Of a stretch of 64,000 bases of DNA, positions 44,165 to 56,600 are shown one piece after another; the stretch's first letter is position 1, and each line of letters opens with the position of its first letter. This DNA is from Armigeres subalbatus (Eukaryota; Arthropoda; Insecta; Diptera; Culicidae): NCBI RefSeq assembly GCF_024139115.2, contig NC_085140.1, forward strand, positions 430,465,240 through 430,529,239. Reading direction: 5' to 3'. The position numbers and the translations under genes are program-made. The notes below the pieces were generated by a model. The model was not told the origin of the DNA and ran no database searches. It was given only the letters and a program-made list of their open reading frames with translations.

Positions 44165-45350
44165 TTACTGTTGAGATCAAAACACAAGATAAAAGTAGTG
44201 TAATTAAATGGAAAAATATCAACTCTTCTTATGGAAAATGATTTCATGTCAATTTGACTACATATTTTGCAACGCGCATATTACTCCTCTTTATCCGAAA
44301 ATTGTTCTGTATCTCGACACGCTAGACAAGCCCAGTCTTCAATAACATTCGTATTACCCCCATGAGCATTAAAGTAAAGTAATGTAAACTTCCCATTGAA
44401 ATTCAACATTCCGATGCTCTCTAAATCCAAAGGCAAGGATGATGTGTCTAATATATTGCACACTAAGGATTATCCGTACGCATTCCCGTATCACTTTTAG
44501 AATCACATCACGCGTGTGCCTGTCGTGCCTACGCGCCGCACCATGAAACCGGGAAACCACAGCCCCCGCAGATTAACGATGTCGTACAGCGGACTCGTTG
44601 TCGTCGAAAGAATGAGGATTTTTACGGTGTGCTAAGGCATTTTCTGCACGAGTGCCGCTCAAAGGCGGAACAACCGACTCCAGAACGGTCCATTCATCTC
44701 CAAACGAACCGGCCGGCTTGTCGAACGTTTGCTGCCCCGAACGACGTACCCGGTCGAAAGTGGTCTCTTTTTTTATCGGCAGTCTTCTCACACACGTCGA
44801 TTTACCTACATAAATTGACGGTCCGAATCTGTTTCGGGCGAAATGCCCCGGTGTTGGTCGTAAATTATGCAATCGAATGCTGGCAGATTCGATTGGGTCA
44901 ATTTTATTCCCCGGTCTGGTGGGGTGGCAGTCCTGCTACAGCAAGTGGACGGGGCTGGATTCGGGAAAATCTAATCTTCGGACCGGACTTGCAGCAGTAG
45001 CGCAAGTGGTAACTGAATTTGGATGTTGAATTGGTGTCGAGAAAGATGAAGATGCCCGAGTGGGTAAGCACACATTAACCCTCGGGAGACCGTTCGTTTG
45101 ATGGGAAATTTATTTGATTGAGTAAGCTTCATGTGCGATGGCATCGACGATTACTCAATCGTGAAGGGACAGTGAAGTATGCTTCAAGAAGTATGAATTA
45201 TGGAGCAAGTCAGGTCAAATATCGAGTAGGTATATAATGATTCGTACAAGAATGCGAGAAAAGCTCAAATACTAGGAGCAAGTGAAAAGATTGGAAAAAT
45301 AATTATTACGACAGGATATTTGAGTAATTATCGACGTACAACATGTAACC

Positions 45351-45532
45351 CAAGATGAATACACTACTAGGTGCTCCAATCTGCCCAGTTTATGGAAGAG
45401 AAGACGGCGGGGGTGAAAAGTTCATTTTCAGTGCAAAACGAAAACAAACCGGCTGGCTCTCCCATACTAAAATCCAAGATGGCTGAATCGTGAATTTGGC
45501 AGATTGGAACACCTAGTGATGTATTCATCTTG
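45351..45532. mobile_element. 8-bp-TSD MITE (copy C)
   Basis: Same insertion as 22,273-22,454. ATGTAACC is exact on both sides (45,343-45,350 and 45,533-45,540). Confidence 0.78.
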
Positions 45533-45622
45533 ATGTAACCTCTCTTTTAATTTAATTGTATGTCAGATTAACAAAAATGATAGCTAAATATTAAAAATAT
45601 TAATATTATTACCCTCATTCAA

Positions 45623-45694
45623 GGGGGTATAGCTCAGTGGTAGAGCATTCGACTGCAGATCGAGAGGTCCCCGGTTCAAACCCGGGTGCCCCCT
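45623..45694 (+). tRNA. tRNA-Cys (anticodon GCA), copy C
   Basis: Identical 72-nt sequence to 22,545-22,616, with intact stems, GCA anticodon, B box and discriminator T. A T7 run follows 12 nt downstream. The upstream 90 bp are nearly the same as in copy A, so both would have the same external control sequence. Confidence 0.93.
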
Positions 45695-46004
45695 CGCTGG
45701 GAATATTTTTTTAAGTATAAAATGTGTCCTAAAGGATTATGCATATATAAAAATCAAAGCGCTAGCAAGCAGCAGTCATTCGTGCACTGTAGCTCTTGAC
45801 TTCAAGTTGAACAAATCATTATGCATTATATCTGTTTCTTTTTATCCTAACTGAACTGAATGAAGTCAACAATCTAAAAGAATCAGTCTTATCAAACCTT
45901 GCATACAACAAACAAGTGCAGATTGGTATATTTGATATGACAGTCACCGCATTCGATTCAGTTATTTCGTGTCACAGAAGAACTATTCCGGTAACATTTC
46001 TTTT

Positions 46005-46130
46005 TGCCTTTCTCGTATACTAAGTATACGGTAAAGGCTATATGATCGCTCCAAAAACAAACTTTTTATAGAAGGCCCGGAGACCCATAGTGTTATATAC
46101 CAATCGACTCAGTTCGACGAATTGAGGTGA

Positions 46131-46174
<44 letters not shown>

Positions 46175-47820
46175 TGTGTGTGTGTGTGTGTGTCTGTGTG
46201 TGTGTGTGTGTATGTGTGTGTGTGTGTGCGCAAAACTACTCAAAAAATGTCACTCATTTTTTGGGCACTTACCCTCAACCGATTTGCTCGCAACAAGTTG
46301 CATTCGACGCAGAATCCTGTCCCATTGTTTCCTATTTGAAATTGGCCAGATCGGACTATGGGATCGAAAGTTATGGCCAAAATACAAATTCATACAAAAA
46401 AATCACGTAAAAAATAATGTCACTCATTTTTCGGGCACATATCCTCAACCGATTTGCTCGCAACAAGTTGCATTCGACGCAGAATCCTGTCCCATTGTTT
46501 GCTATTTGAAATTGGCCAGATCGGACTATGGGATCAGAAGTTATGGCCAAAATACAAATTCATACGAAAAAATCGCGTAAAAAATGTCACTCATTTTTCG
46601 GGCACTTATCTTCAACCGATTTGCTCGCAACAAATTGCATTCGACGCAGAATCCTGTCCCATTGTTTCCTATTTGAAATTGGCCAGATCGGACTATGGGA
46701 TCAAAAGTTATGGCCAAAATACAAATTCATACGAAAAAATCGCGTAGAAAATGTCACTCATTTTTCGGGAACATATCCTCAACCGATTTGCTCGCAATAA
46801 AATGCATTCGACGCAGAATCCTGTCCCATTGTTTCCTATTTGGAATTGGCCAGATCGGACTATGGGATCAGAAGTTATGGCCAAAATACAAATTCATACA
46901 ATAAATCGCGTAAAAAATGTCACTCATTTTTCGGGCACTTACCCTCAATCGATTTGCTCGCAACAAGTTGCATTCGACGCAGAATCCTGTCCCATTGTTT
47001 CCTATTTGAAATTGGCCAGATCGGACTATGGGATCAAAAGTTATGGCCAAAATACAAATTCATACGAAAAATCGCGTAAAAATGTCACTCATTTTTCGGG
47101 CACTTATCCTCAACCGATTTGCTCGCAATAAGTTGCATTCGACGCATACAAATTCATACGAAAAATCGCGTAAAAAATGTCACTCATTTTTCGGGCACAT
47201 ATCCTCAACCGATTTGCTCGCAATAAGTTGCATTCGACGCAGAATCCTGTCCCATTGTTTCCTATTTGAAATTGGCCAGATCGGACTATGGGATCAGAAG
47301 TTATGGCCAAAATACAAATTCATACGAAAACATCGCGTAAAAAATGTCACTCATTTTTCGGGAACTTATCCACAACCGATTTGCTCGCAACAAGTTGCAT
47401 TCGACGCAGAATCCTGTCCCATTGTTTCCTATTTGAATTTGGCCGGATCGGACTATGGATCGAAAGTTATGGCCAAAATACAAATTCATACAAAAAAATC
47501 TCGTAAAAAATGTCACTCATTTTTCGGGCACATATCCTTAACCGATTTGCTCACAACAAGTTGCATTCGACGCAGAATGTCTCATATTTTCTTATTGGAA
47601 ATTGGCCAGATCGGACTATGGGCTTAGATGTTATGGTCAAATTACTATTTATTGTGAAAAAGAGTTCGAAAAAGTCTAGCTCACTTTTTTAGCACTTAGA
47701 CTTCATCTATTGACGCTCGCAACAGATTGTATTCGACGCAGAATCTTGTCCCATTGTTTTCTATTGAAAATTGGCTAGATCGGACTATGGGATCGGAAAT
47801 TATGGCTGAAACACCATTTT
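46005..47820 (+). repeat. Hairpin-GT-166-bp array (copy C1)
   Basis: Same as A1. Unit starts are at 46,247, 46,417, 46,584, 46,751, 46,917, 47,082, 47,177, 47,344 and 47,510. The short unit is 47,082-47,176 (95 bp). The GT tract is 46,131-46,228. Confidence 0.85.
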
Positions 47821-48013
47821 TCCTTTTATACGAAAAGGCTGTATGTTCGCTCCAAAACCAAACTTTTACAGAAGGCATGGAGACTCATAGTGTTATATAC
47901 GTATAAGCTCGACGAACTGCGATGATGTCTCTGTGTGTGTGTGTGCGCGCACCAAAAGTGCGAAAAGTTTAGCTCAATTTTTTGGAACTTATCCTCAACC
48001 GATTTAATTCCAA

Positions 48014-48209
48014 CTATAGATAGTAGAATATATAGATGAGCGAAAGCATGGCTGAGTCGATTTTTCTGCCCGTGCACACGCACATATGACGTCACAGCCC
48101 TTAACGTTTCCATTGAAATCGTGACGTCATGCTCGTTTGGAGACACGTTTGACAGTTCGTTTGGAGACAGAGGATTTATCTTCACTCATCTATATATTCC
48201 ACTATCTAT
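48014..48209. mobile_element. TGACGTCA MITE (copy C)
   Basis: Same insertion as 24,946-25,140, with AATTCCAAC flanks and both TGACGTCA sites intact. Confidence 0.72.
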
Positions 48210-48394
48210 AATTCCAACAAGTTTCATTCAACGCGGAATCCTGTCGTATTGTTTTCTTTGACTGGAAAATTTGGACCATGGGAACGGAAATTATGGCCAA
48301 AATATACTATGTGTTATAAAAGCGAGTAAAAAGTCTAGCTGACTTTTTAATGGACTTACCCTCAACTGATTTACTTCCACAACAAATTGCATTA

Positions 48395-48797
48395 TGCCAC
48401 GTACACACCAGTCAAGTAGTTTGACGAACATTGACTCCGCCCCCAAGAAAACGCTTCGGTTGCTGCTTTGTTTGAACGTGTGTGAAGTTGTTCGACCAAC
48501 CATTTGACAGTTGGCGGCTCGGTTGGAAAAAAATTAAAACGGTTTGATTTTGGTTTGAGTTGTCGGGGGTGGAGTCAAGGTTTGCCGAACATGTTTGAGC
48601 ATTTGTAGTGAAGTTGCACAAACCCCCATATATTTTTTGATGGTTGGTGCTCAAGTTAGCGCTTCGGTCGTTCGTGTGTGATATTGTTGGTCGAATAAAT
48701 TGATTGTTCGTGCCGCTGTTGGTAAAACTTGATGGATGTTTGAATAAACGAGAGGTGGAGTCAATGTTGGTCAAACTGCTTGACTGTGTGTACGTTC
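48395..48797. mobile_element. ACGTACACAC-ended MITE (copy C)
   Basis: Same insertion as 25,322-25,722. CATTA flanks are at 48,390-48,394 and 48,798-48,802. Confidence 0.72.
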
Positions 48798-49208
48798 CAT
48801 TAGATGCGGAATCCTGTTCTATTTAGAAAGTTGGCCAGATTGGACTATTACCTTTGAAATTATGGCCAAAATACTTTTTGCCTTTCTTGTGCAACAAAGT
48901 TGTACCGAAAGGCTATAATTTCTTTCCGAAAACGAACTATCGGATGCTTCCACACTGATACACTTCCCTTCCTCTTCATACGGGAGTTTGGTAGAAAGAC
49001 GGTCATGAGATTTATATCATAACAAATATTGCCCTCCGCTCGCTTGATGGGAATGACATTTTCGTTTTCTTTTTGTGTAGTCGGAGCTTCAGTTCAATTT
49101 ACATCCAAAAGTGATATCCTTAAAATATATGACTGGGTAAAATAAAACAGGGGTATGTACGTCAAAAAGATTGGAAAAGGAAACAAAAATGTCGAAATTC
49201 TTATAAGC

Positions 49209-49398
49209 ATATTGTAGATCAAGCTGAAAACCGAACCAAGGTTTCGCGACAATCGCATTTTCTCGCATTTCCAAATGTTGCAACTGCATCGCGAGTAGTG
49301 CGCAACTGTGCCATAGTCGGGCACAACTCGCAATGCAGTCGCGACATCCGGGAATGGAACAAAATATGATTTTCGGTTTTCAACTGGATCTACAATAT
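49209..49398. repeat. Imperfect hairpin (copy C)
   Basis: Equivalent of 26,133-26,322, same length. Confidence 0.62.
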
Positions 49399-49815
49399 CT
49401 TTGCCATAAATAATCTGATTTTCATAGAACGGACAAAGAAATTTGTCTTTTTTACTCCTAGCTACTAGCTCATCTATTTTCAAGCACACACATTTTACGA
49501 AGGTCGAGAAAGGCACCATCGCCGCTAGGTGGATTAATCTGGGTTTTTTCATGGAAAATGGAGCATTAGATCATGATATTATATACCGATCGACACAGAT
49601 CGTAGAACTGAACAACTGACTGTCGGTCCGTGTGTATGTGTGTGTGCACACACAACCGAAAAACATAAGCCACTTTTCATATAGTAATTTCTTAACCGAT
49701 TTTCTCGCAACAAGTTGCATTCGACAGGGGACAAACCCCTTGTTAACCTAAATTGAATATAATCACGATAGGTCATTGCGTTCAAAACTTATGAAGAAAA
49801 TAGTGTGTTGAATCA

Positions 49816-51996
49816 TAAAAATTTAAAAATTTAGAAATTTAAAAATTTAAAAATTTAAAAATTTAAAAATTTAAAATTTTAAAAATTCAAACATTTAAAA
49901 ATTTAAAAATTTAAAAACTTAAAAAATTATAAATTTAAAAATTTAAAAATTTAAAAAAATTTAAATTTAAAAATTTAAAAATTTAAAAATTTAAAAATTT
50001 AAAAATTTAAAAATTTAAAAATTTGAAAATTTAAAAATTTAAAAATTTAAAATTTTAAAAATTTAAAAATTTAAAAATTTAAAAATTTTAAATTTAAAAA
50101 ATTCAAACACTTAAAAATTTAAAAATTTAAAAATTTGAAAACTTAAAAAATTATAAATTTGAAAATTTGAAAATTTAAAAATTTAAAAATTTAAAAATTT
50201 AAAAATTTAAAGATTTAAAAATTTTAAAATTCAAAAATTTAGAAAATTAAAAATTTAAAAATTTAAAAATTTAAAATTTTAAAATTTCAAACATTTAAAA
50301 ATTTAAAAATTTAAAAATTTATAAATTTGAAAATTTAAAAATTTAAAAATTTAAAAATTTAAAAATTTAAAAATTTAAAAATTTAAAAATTTATAAATTT
50401 ATAAATTTATAAATTTAGAAATTTAAAAATTTAAAAATTTAAAAATTTATAAATTCATAAATTTAGAAATCTAAAAATTGTAAAATTTAAGAATTCAAAA
50501 ATTTTAAAATTTAAAAATTCAAACATTTAAAAATTTAAAAATTTAAAAACTTAAAAATTTAAAAATTTATAAATTTATAAATTTAAAAATTTAAAAATTT
50601 GAAAATTTAAAAATTTAAAAATTTAAAAATTTAAAAATTTAAAAATTTAAAAATTTAAAAATTTAAAAATTTAAAAATTTAAAAATTCAAAAATTTAAAA
50701 ATCTGAAAATTTAAAAATTTTAAAATTTTAAAATTTAAAAATTTAAAAATTTAGAAATTTAAAAATTTATAAATCTATAAATTTAGAAATTTAAAAATTT
50801 AAAAATTTAGGAATTTAAAAATTTAAAAATTTAAAAATTTAAAAATTTAGAAATTTAAAAATTCAAAAATTCAAAAATTTAAAAATTTAAAAATTTAAAA
50901 ATTCAAAAATTTAAAAATTTAAAAATTTAAAAATTCAAACATTTAAAATTTAAAAACTTAAAAAAAAATAAAAATTTAAAAATTAAAAATTTGAAAATTT
51001 AAAAATTTAAAAATTTAAAAATTTAAAAATTTAAAAATTTAAAAATTTAAAATTTAAAAATTTAAAAATTTGAAATTTAAAAATTAAAAATTTAAAAATT
51101 TAAAAATTTAAAAATTTAAAAATTTAAAAATTTAAAAATTTAAAAATTTAAAAATTTAAAAATTTAAAAATTTAAAAACTTAAAAATTTATAAATTTGAA
51201 AATTGAAAAATTTAAAAATTTATAAATTTAGAAATTTAAAAATTTAAAAATTTAAAAATTTAAAAATTTATAGGTTTATAAATTTAGAAATTTAAAAATT
51301 TAAAGATTTAAAAATTCCAAAATTCAAAAATTTAAAAATTTAAAAATCTAAAAATCTAAAAATTTAAAAATTTAAAAATTTGAAAATTTTTAAATTTAAA
51401 AATTTTTAATTTAAAAACTTAAAAATTCAAAAATTTAAAAATTTAAAAATTTAAAAACTTAAAAATTTAAAAATTTATAAATTTGAAAATTTATAAATTT
51501 AAAAATTTATAAATTTAAAAATTTATAAATTTAAAAATTTAAAAATTTAAAAATTTAAAAAATTAAAAATTTAAAAATTTAAAAATTTAAAAATTAAAAA
51601 ATTTGAAAATTTAAAAATTTAAAAATTTAAAAATTTAAAATTTAAAATTTAAAAATTTAAAAATTTAAAATTTAAAAATTAAAAATTTTAAAATTTAAAA
51701 TTTAAAAATTTAAAATTTAAAAATTTAAAAATTTAAAAATTTAAAAATTTTAAAATTTAAAAATTTAAAAATTTAAAAATTTAAAAATTTTAAAATTTTA
51801 AAATTTAAAAGTTTAAAAATTTAAAAATTTAAAAATTCAAAAATTAAATATTTATAAATTTAAAAATAGATAAATCTAAAAAAAATAAAATTAAAAATTC
51901 AAAAATTAAAAAATTCAAAAATCAAAAATTTAAAAATATTTTTTTTTTATTTTAAACTTTAAAATATTTTTTTTTGAAAATATAAAAATTTAAAAA
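49816..51996. repeat. TTTAAAAA satellite block (copy C)
   Basis: The most regular of the three blocks, with long runs of perfect period-8 repeats. Confidence 0.92.
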
Positions 51997-52320
51997 TAAG
52001 CGTCGTTAAATATCCGTGAGAAGAAGAGATACGGCAATACAATTTTTTAAAATTTTACTTAGTAACTGAGTAAATGAAAGATTTACGTCTAATTAGATCT
52101 ATATACGGTTCCGTCAACTGAACTACTGAATACATATGACCTTTATTAAACTGTGCGGTGGCTGGTTAAAATTGGCAAGAACAAGAAATCAATAGGTTCA
52201 AGATGCGTACGCAATAACCAAAATAAATAGAAATTGTCACTGTAAGAATAACTTCAACATGTTAAGTATGCCCACAGAATTAAAATTCAACAAGAGCTAC
52301 GGAGGGGCCTAATCAATTAT

Positions 52321-53003
52321 AGCCTTTCTGTACATTTAGTATACGATCAGACAAAAAATCAAGCCCAGTACGATCGGGCCGATTTTTAATAGGATACAAT
52401 AAGACAGGAGTGCCCAAAAAATAAGTACATAAATTATGCGATCGGGCCGATTTTAAATATAAAACAACGGGACAGGATTCCTCGTCGAATGCAATTAGTT
52501 ACGAGAAAATCGGTTAAGGATAAAGGCCCGAAAAATGAGTGAGCTGTTTGCACTGGTTTTGGGTGTAAAACAATTATATTTTGGCCATAAGTTTTGAGCC
52601 CAGAGTGCGATCCAGCCGATTTTCAAAAAAAAAACAACGAGACAGGATTATCCGTCCAATGCAACTTAGTGCGAGCAAATCGGTTAAGGATTAGTGCCCA
52701 AAAAATGTGTGTGTGTGTCCGATTGTTCAAAGGATAAGTGTCCGAAAAATGAAAACGGTTTTTGCGTGTAAAAAAAAATGTGTTTTGGCCATAAGTTTTG
52801 AGCCCATAGTGCGATCCGGCCGATTGTAGATAGGATAGATAGGAAACAATGAGACAGGATTCCCCGTTGAATGCAACTTGTTGCGAACAAATCGGCTAAA
52901 GATAAGTGCCCGAAAAACGAGTGAGTTTTTTGTCCACAAACATACACACAAACATACACACACACGCAGACATCACCTCAATTCGTCGAACTGAGTCGAT
53001 CGG
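52321..53003 (-). repeat. Inverted 166-bp family array (copy C)
   Basis: Equivalent of 29,182-29,848, ending with a CA-rich stretch and the ATTCGTCGAACTGAGTCGAT block. Confidence 0.72.
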
Positions 53004-53525
53004 ATGGAACCATGGATACTAGAAATAAACCAGAAAAATTATTGCGGGACAATGAGTAATACTACTGTAAAGTTTAGAGTTGGTTGGTTGGTTGGTTGGC
53101 CCCTTGGGTCTACTTTTAGGGGTTGGGCAAGCAATAATAGACAGCAGGTATCTGTAAGGGCTGGAGCTTACCTATCTCGCCCACCTCAACCTGGTGGACA
53201 TCCTATGAAAGACCTTCAACCACTACTTTAGAATAGTCTCCAGTCTCCTCCGATCTATATCAGGCAAGTACGCATACGCAGAGGCAGGCATTCATCCATT
53301 CTTCCATCGTGTACTTACGGCCCTTTGCCGCACAAAGCCGTTACTTGCGTCACAACAACATTCCTCTCCTGCACACGGTGGCCGTCATTGGCCGCTTCCC
53401 AGTGGCACGCGTCCACTGCCATAGAGCGAGGAGCTGACACTCCTCCATTGCCACAACCGAAAAACAAATTTGACAATAATTATTATTGTATAATAACTTG
53501 GCATATACAATTCTTTAAGATTTTT

Positions 53526-53867
53526 ATACAGATATTGTATTAAAATATTACAAGTCTATGTATAATACAATACAACAGAACTGCGGAGCTGTATTAAAAT
53601 CTGCTATCCACTGGATGGGTGCACTATAAATAACTCCATAGCGAGACATTACAAGAGAGGAGACAATATGGAGGTCCTTCGGAGATCGGTGGCGAAGCTG
53701 CTGAGCATCTCAACACTGATGGTTGAGTTTCGAGCCGGGTGTTGCCTAGAAGTGACTGGTATGGTAGTAGCAATCTTGCTGTTCCAGACAGAATGCCTAC
53801 ACACTGCGAGGTATCACCTGACCTTCTGACTGGGGTCAGTAACCAAAGTAGGCGTCTTTCCACATTG
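53526..53867 (+). pseudogene. Non-LTR ORF2 remnant, left of the Transib-like element
   Basis: A frame ending SNQSRRLSTL runs up to the CATTG target site. The same frame continues at 56,201 with VPLVDAKTKIRKIINQDWEK once one copy of the 5-bp duplication is discounted. The residues before SNQSRR resemble a worn RNase-H end. This is the older element into which the fold-back transposon inserted. Confidence 0.5.
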
Positions 53868-56200
53868 CACAGTGTTTTATTTCGCCATTCTCACGATCGA
53901 AATACAAAAACTCGAAAAGTGTTGATTTTGGAAGTTTCAAGATATTTAGGAACGCATCTTTCGATAAAAACAGTTTGATGATTAAACCCCCTGAAAGTTA
54001 GTTGAGAAAATTATTTTTCCACCAGAATGAGATAGACACGTAGTGTCTTCCGCAAAGTTGTAGAAAATGTTAATACGAGCAACTTTGCTGAACATCCCGA
54101 GTTTCTATCTCTTATATATAACAAACTTAAGACGTTTTATGTAAAAACCCCATAAAAATCTAATTTTTCATTCTAACTCTTTCCAATGATTTTTCCCATT
54201 TTCCGTCTCTTCTACAAAGTTGTTAAACAAGCAAAATTACATGTTTTTGCTGAACATTGTAACATTCCATCTCACATACAACAAAAGTTATCTTTAAATT
54301 ATACAAATTCTTAGAGGTATTTCCACTTGTGATTACTCCCTTAATTGCAAAAAGTCGCAAATTTCTTCACGATATGCTGAAAATTGCTTATTTCATTTTT
54401 CTACTGACATTGAAAACTTTTGTCGACAAGAGTCTTCTCGAATGCTGTGATAAAAACTTGCAAACTTTTGTTTTATAAGAGACTAGTCGACCCGGCAGAC
54501 GTTGTCCTGCATAGTAGGCGTTCTGAACTTCCCATGAGAAGTTTCCATACGATTACGAATTTTAGTTTTCCACGATTTACTCAACTTTCCTCGAGATTTT
54601 AGCATTAGGCAATATTATATAAACCCGTCGGAAACTATGGCGAACATATCTGCTGAAGGAATGAAAAAAATCTATCCAACCGTTTTCGAGTTATGCGGAT
54701 ACGAACACAGACCATTTCATTTCTATTATATAGAAGATGAAAAGTTACAATGTTCAGCAAAAATATGTAATTTTGCTGGTTTGACAACTTTGTAAAAGAG
54801 ATGGAAAATGTAAAAAATCATTGGAGTTAGTTTAAGTTAAGAGAATGATTTTAAGAGGATTTCCACATAAACCATGTTAAGTTTGTTATATCAAAAATAT
54901 AGAAACTCAGCTTTCTTCGCCGCATTTGTTTTTAATAGCACGTTATAACGTGAAATGCAAAGTTTTTTTTTAAATATGTAATACCAAAGGAAAAGTTGTC
55001 CAAATTCAATTGGATTTGTATTCGATGTTCTCTTTGTCATCGCTTTCACAATTTCACTAATATAGCTTAGTATCTTCTGTAAGCAACTTCCTTCGACTTC
55101 TTGGACATTTCGGGCTTTTGATACAACGAGATCTAACAATCTTAGCAATCAATGCGTCAGTTCCTCGTTTGTCCTAAAATTTACCTGCAGCATATGTTTC
55201 TGCTCTTTTAATCAAATTGAAACGCTTCGACATGTGTGCTGTGTACATTTATTGTATTTTCGTCATCACACGAATACTTACAGAAATTTGAAATTGAATT
55301 CTTTGAATTATATTTTTTATGAATTCTTATATAAATATAATAATATATTTTTGATATAACAGATTTTTGATATAACAATATAACAAACATGGTTCATGTG
55401 GAAATCCCCTTAAAATCATTCTCTTAACTTTAACTAACTCTAATGATTTTTCACATTTTCCGTCTCTTCTACAAAGTTGTCAAACCAGCAAAATGACATG
55501 TTTTTGTTGAACATTGTAACTTTCTATCTCTTATAAAACAAAAGTTATTCAAATATTATGATTTTTCATAGGATTACAAGTTTTTAGCACAGCATTCGAG
55601 AAGACTCTTGTCGACAAAGGTTTTCAATGTCAGTAGAAAAATTAAATAGGCGATTTTCAGTATATTGTGAAGAAATTTGCGACTTTATGCAATTAAGGGA
55701 GTAATCACAAGTGGAAATACCTCTAAGATTTTGTATAATTTAAAGATTACTTTTGTTGTATGTGAAATGGAATGTTACAATGTTCAGCAAAAACATGTAA
55801 TTTTGCTTGTTTAACAACTTTGTATAAGAGACGGATAATGGGAAAAATCATTGGAAAGAGTTAGAATGAAAAATTAGATTTTTATGGGGTTTTTACATAA
55901 AACGTCTTAAGTTTGTTATATATATATATATATATAAGAGATAGAAACTCAGGATGTTCAGCAAAGTTGCTCGTATTAACATTTGCTACAACTTTGCGGA
56001 AGACACTACGTGTTTATCTCATTCTGGTGGAAAAATAATTTTCTCAACTAACTTTTAGGGGGATTAATCATCGAACTGTTTTTATCGAAAGATGCGCTCC
56101 TAAATATCTTGAAACTTCTGTGAACAAACCCTATATCCAAAATCAACACTTTTCGAGTTTTTGTATTTCGATCATGAAAATGACGGAATAAAACACTGTG
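53868..56200. mobile_element. Transib-like non-autonomous fold-back transposon (complete copy)
   Basis: 2,333 bp. Both ends are CACAGTG (53,868-53,874 and, inverted, 56,194-56,200), followed by long inverted arms of roughly 600 bp (53,868-54,470 against 55,570-56,200). Inner inverted blocks near 54,730-54,900 and 55,350-55,550 extend them. CATTG flanks both ends (53,863-53,867 and 56,201-56,205). A 5-bp duplication with CACWRTG termini is the mark of Transib, the superfamily related to the RAG1 recombinase. The centre (about 54,900-55,350) has no transposase, so mobilisation would need a partner. The target CATTG is less GC-rich than the usual Transib site. Confidence 0.62.
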
Positions 56201-56600
56201 CATTGGTCCCATTGGTGGACGCCAAAACCAAAATTAGAAAAATCATTAACCAGGATTGGGAGAAACAGTGGAGGGTATCTGGCTTTGAACAACTATGTAA
56301 AGTAAAGAGTTTTGCTACGTTTCGGCGATGCAGTCTCTGTAATCAAACTGATTTTGATTTTATCTCAACGTTTCGATTCATTTTCGGGTCTTCTTCAGGT
56401 AAAAGTCAGTGCTATCGACCGAAAATTGGTCGAAATGAAAATCTTGGAACGATTTGTTTCGTTACAGAAATCAGCAGAATGTTTGCGAGAACTGCGGAGT
56501 GTTAAATTCTGTTGAGTATGTTATTTATCGGTGCCGGAAGCATGAAGTTCCTCGATTCAACTATGGGTTCTCCTCCAGTAACCAAGCCTCGCACACTTTG
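56201..56600 (+). pseudogene. Non-LTR ORF2 C-terminal remnant (I/Jockey type)
   Basis: VPLVDAKTKIRKIINQDWEK followed by QWRV (from 56,201) resembles the post-RNase-H region of I/Jockey-group ORF2 proteins. About 200 bp on, in another frame, CENCGVLNSVEYVIYRC and RKHEVPRF match the terminal Cys/His motif of these proteins. The sequence between (56,300-56,460) is not recognisable and may be a small insertion. It has several stops and is a dead fragment. Confidence 0.6.

Larger units (their letters stand above)
47821..48878 (+). repeat. Second family copy with nested MITEs (copy C2)
   Basis: Equivalent of 24,749-25,802. Confidence 0.72.
44165..53525. repeat. Duplicated module S2, third copy (C)
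   Basis: The cleanest and longest copy (9.36 kb). It differs from A by scattered substitutions and a few indels and shares the ~37-bp segment at about 49,410 with B. Its satellite keeps nearly uniform A5 runs. Confidence 0.88.
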
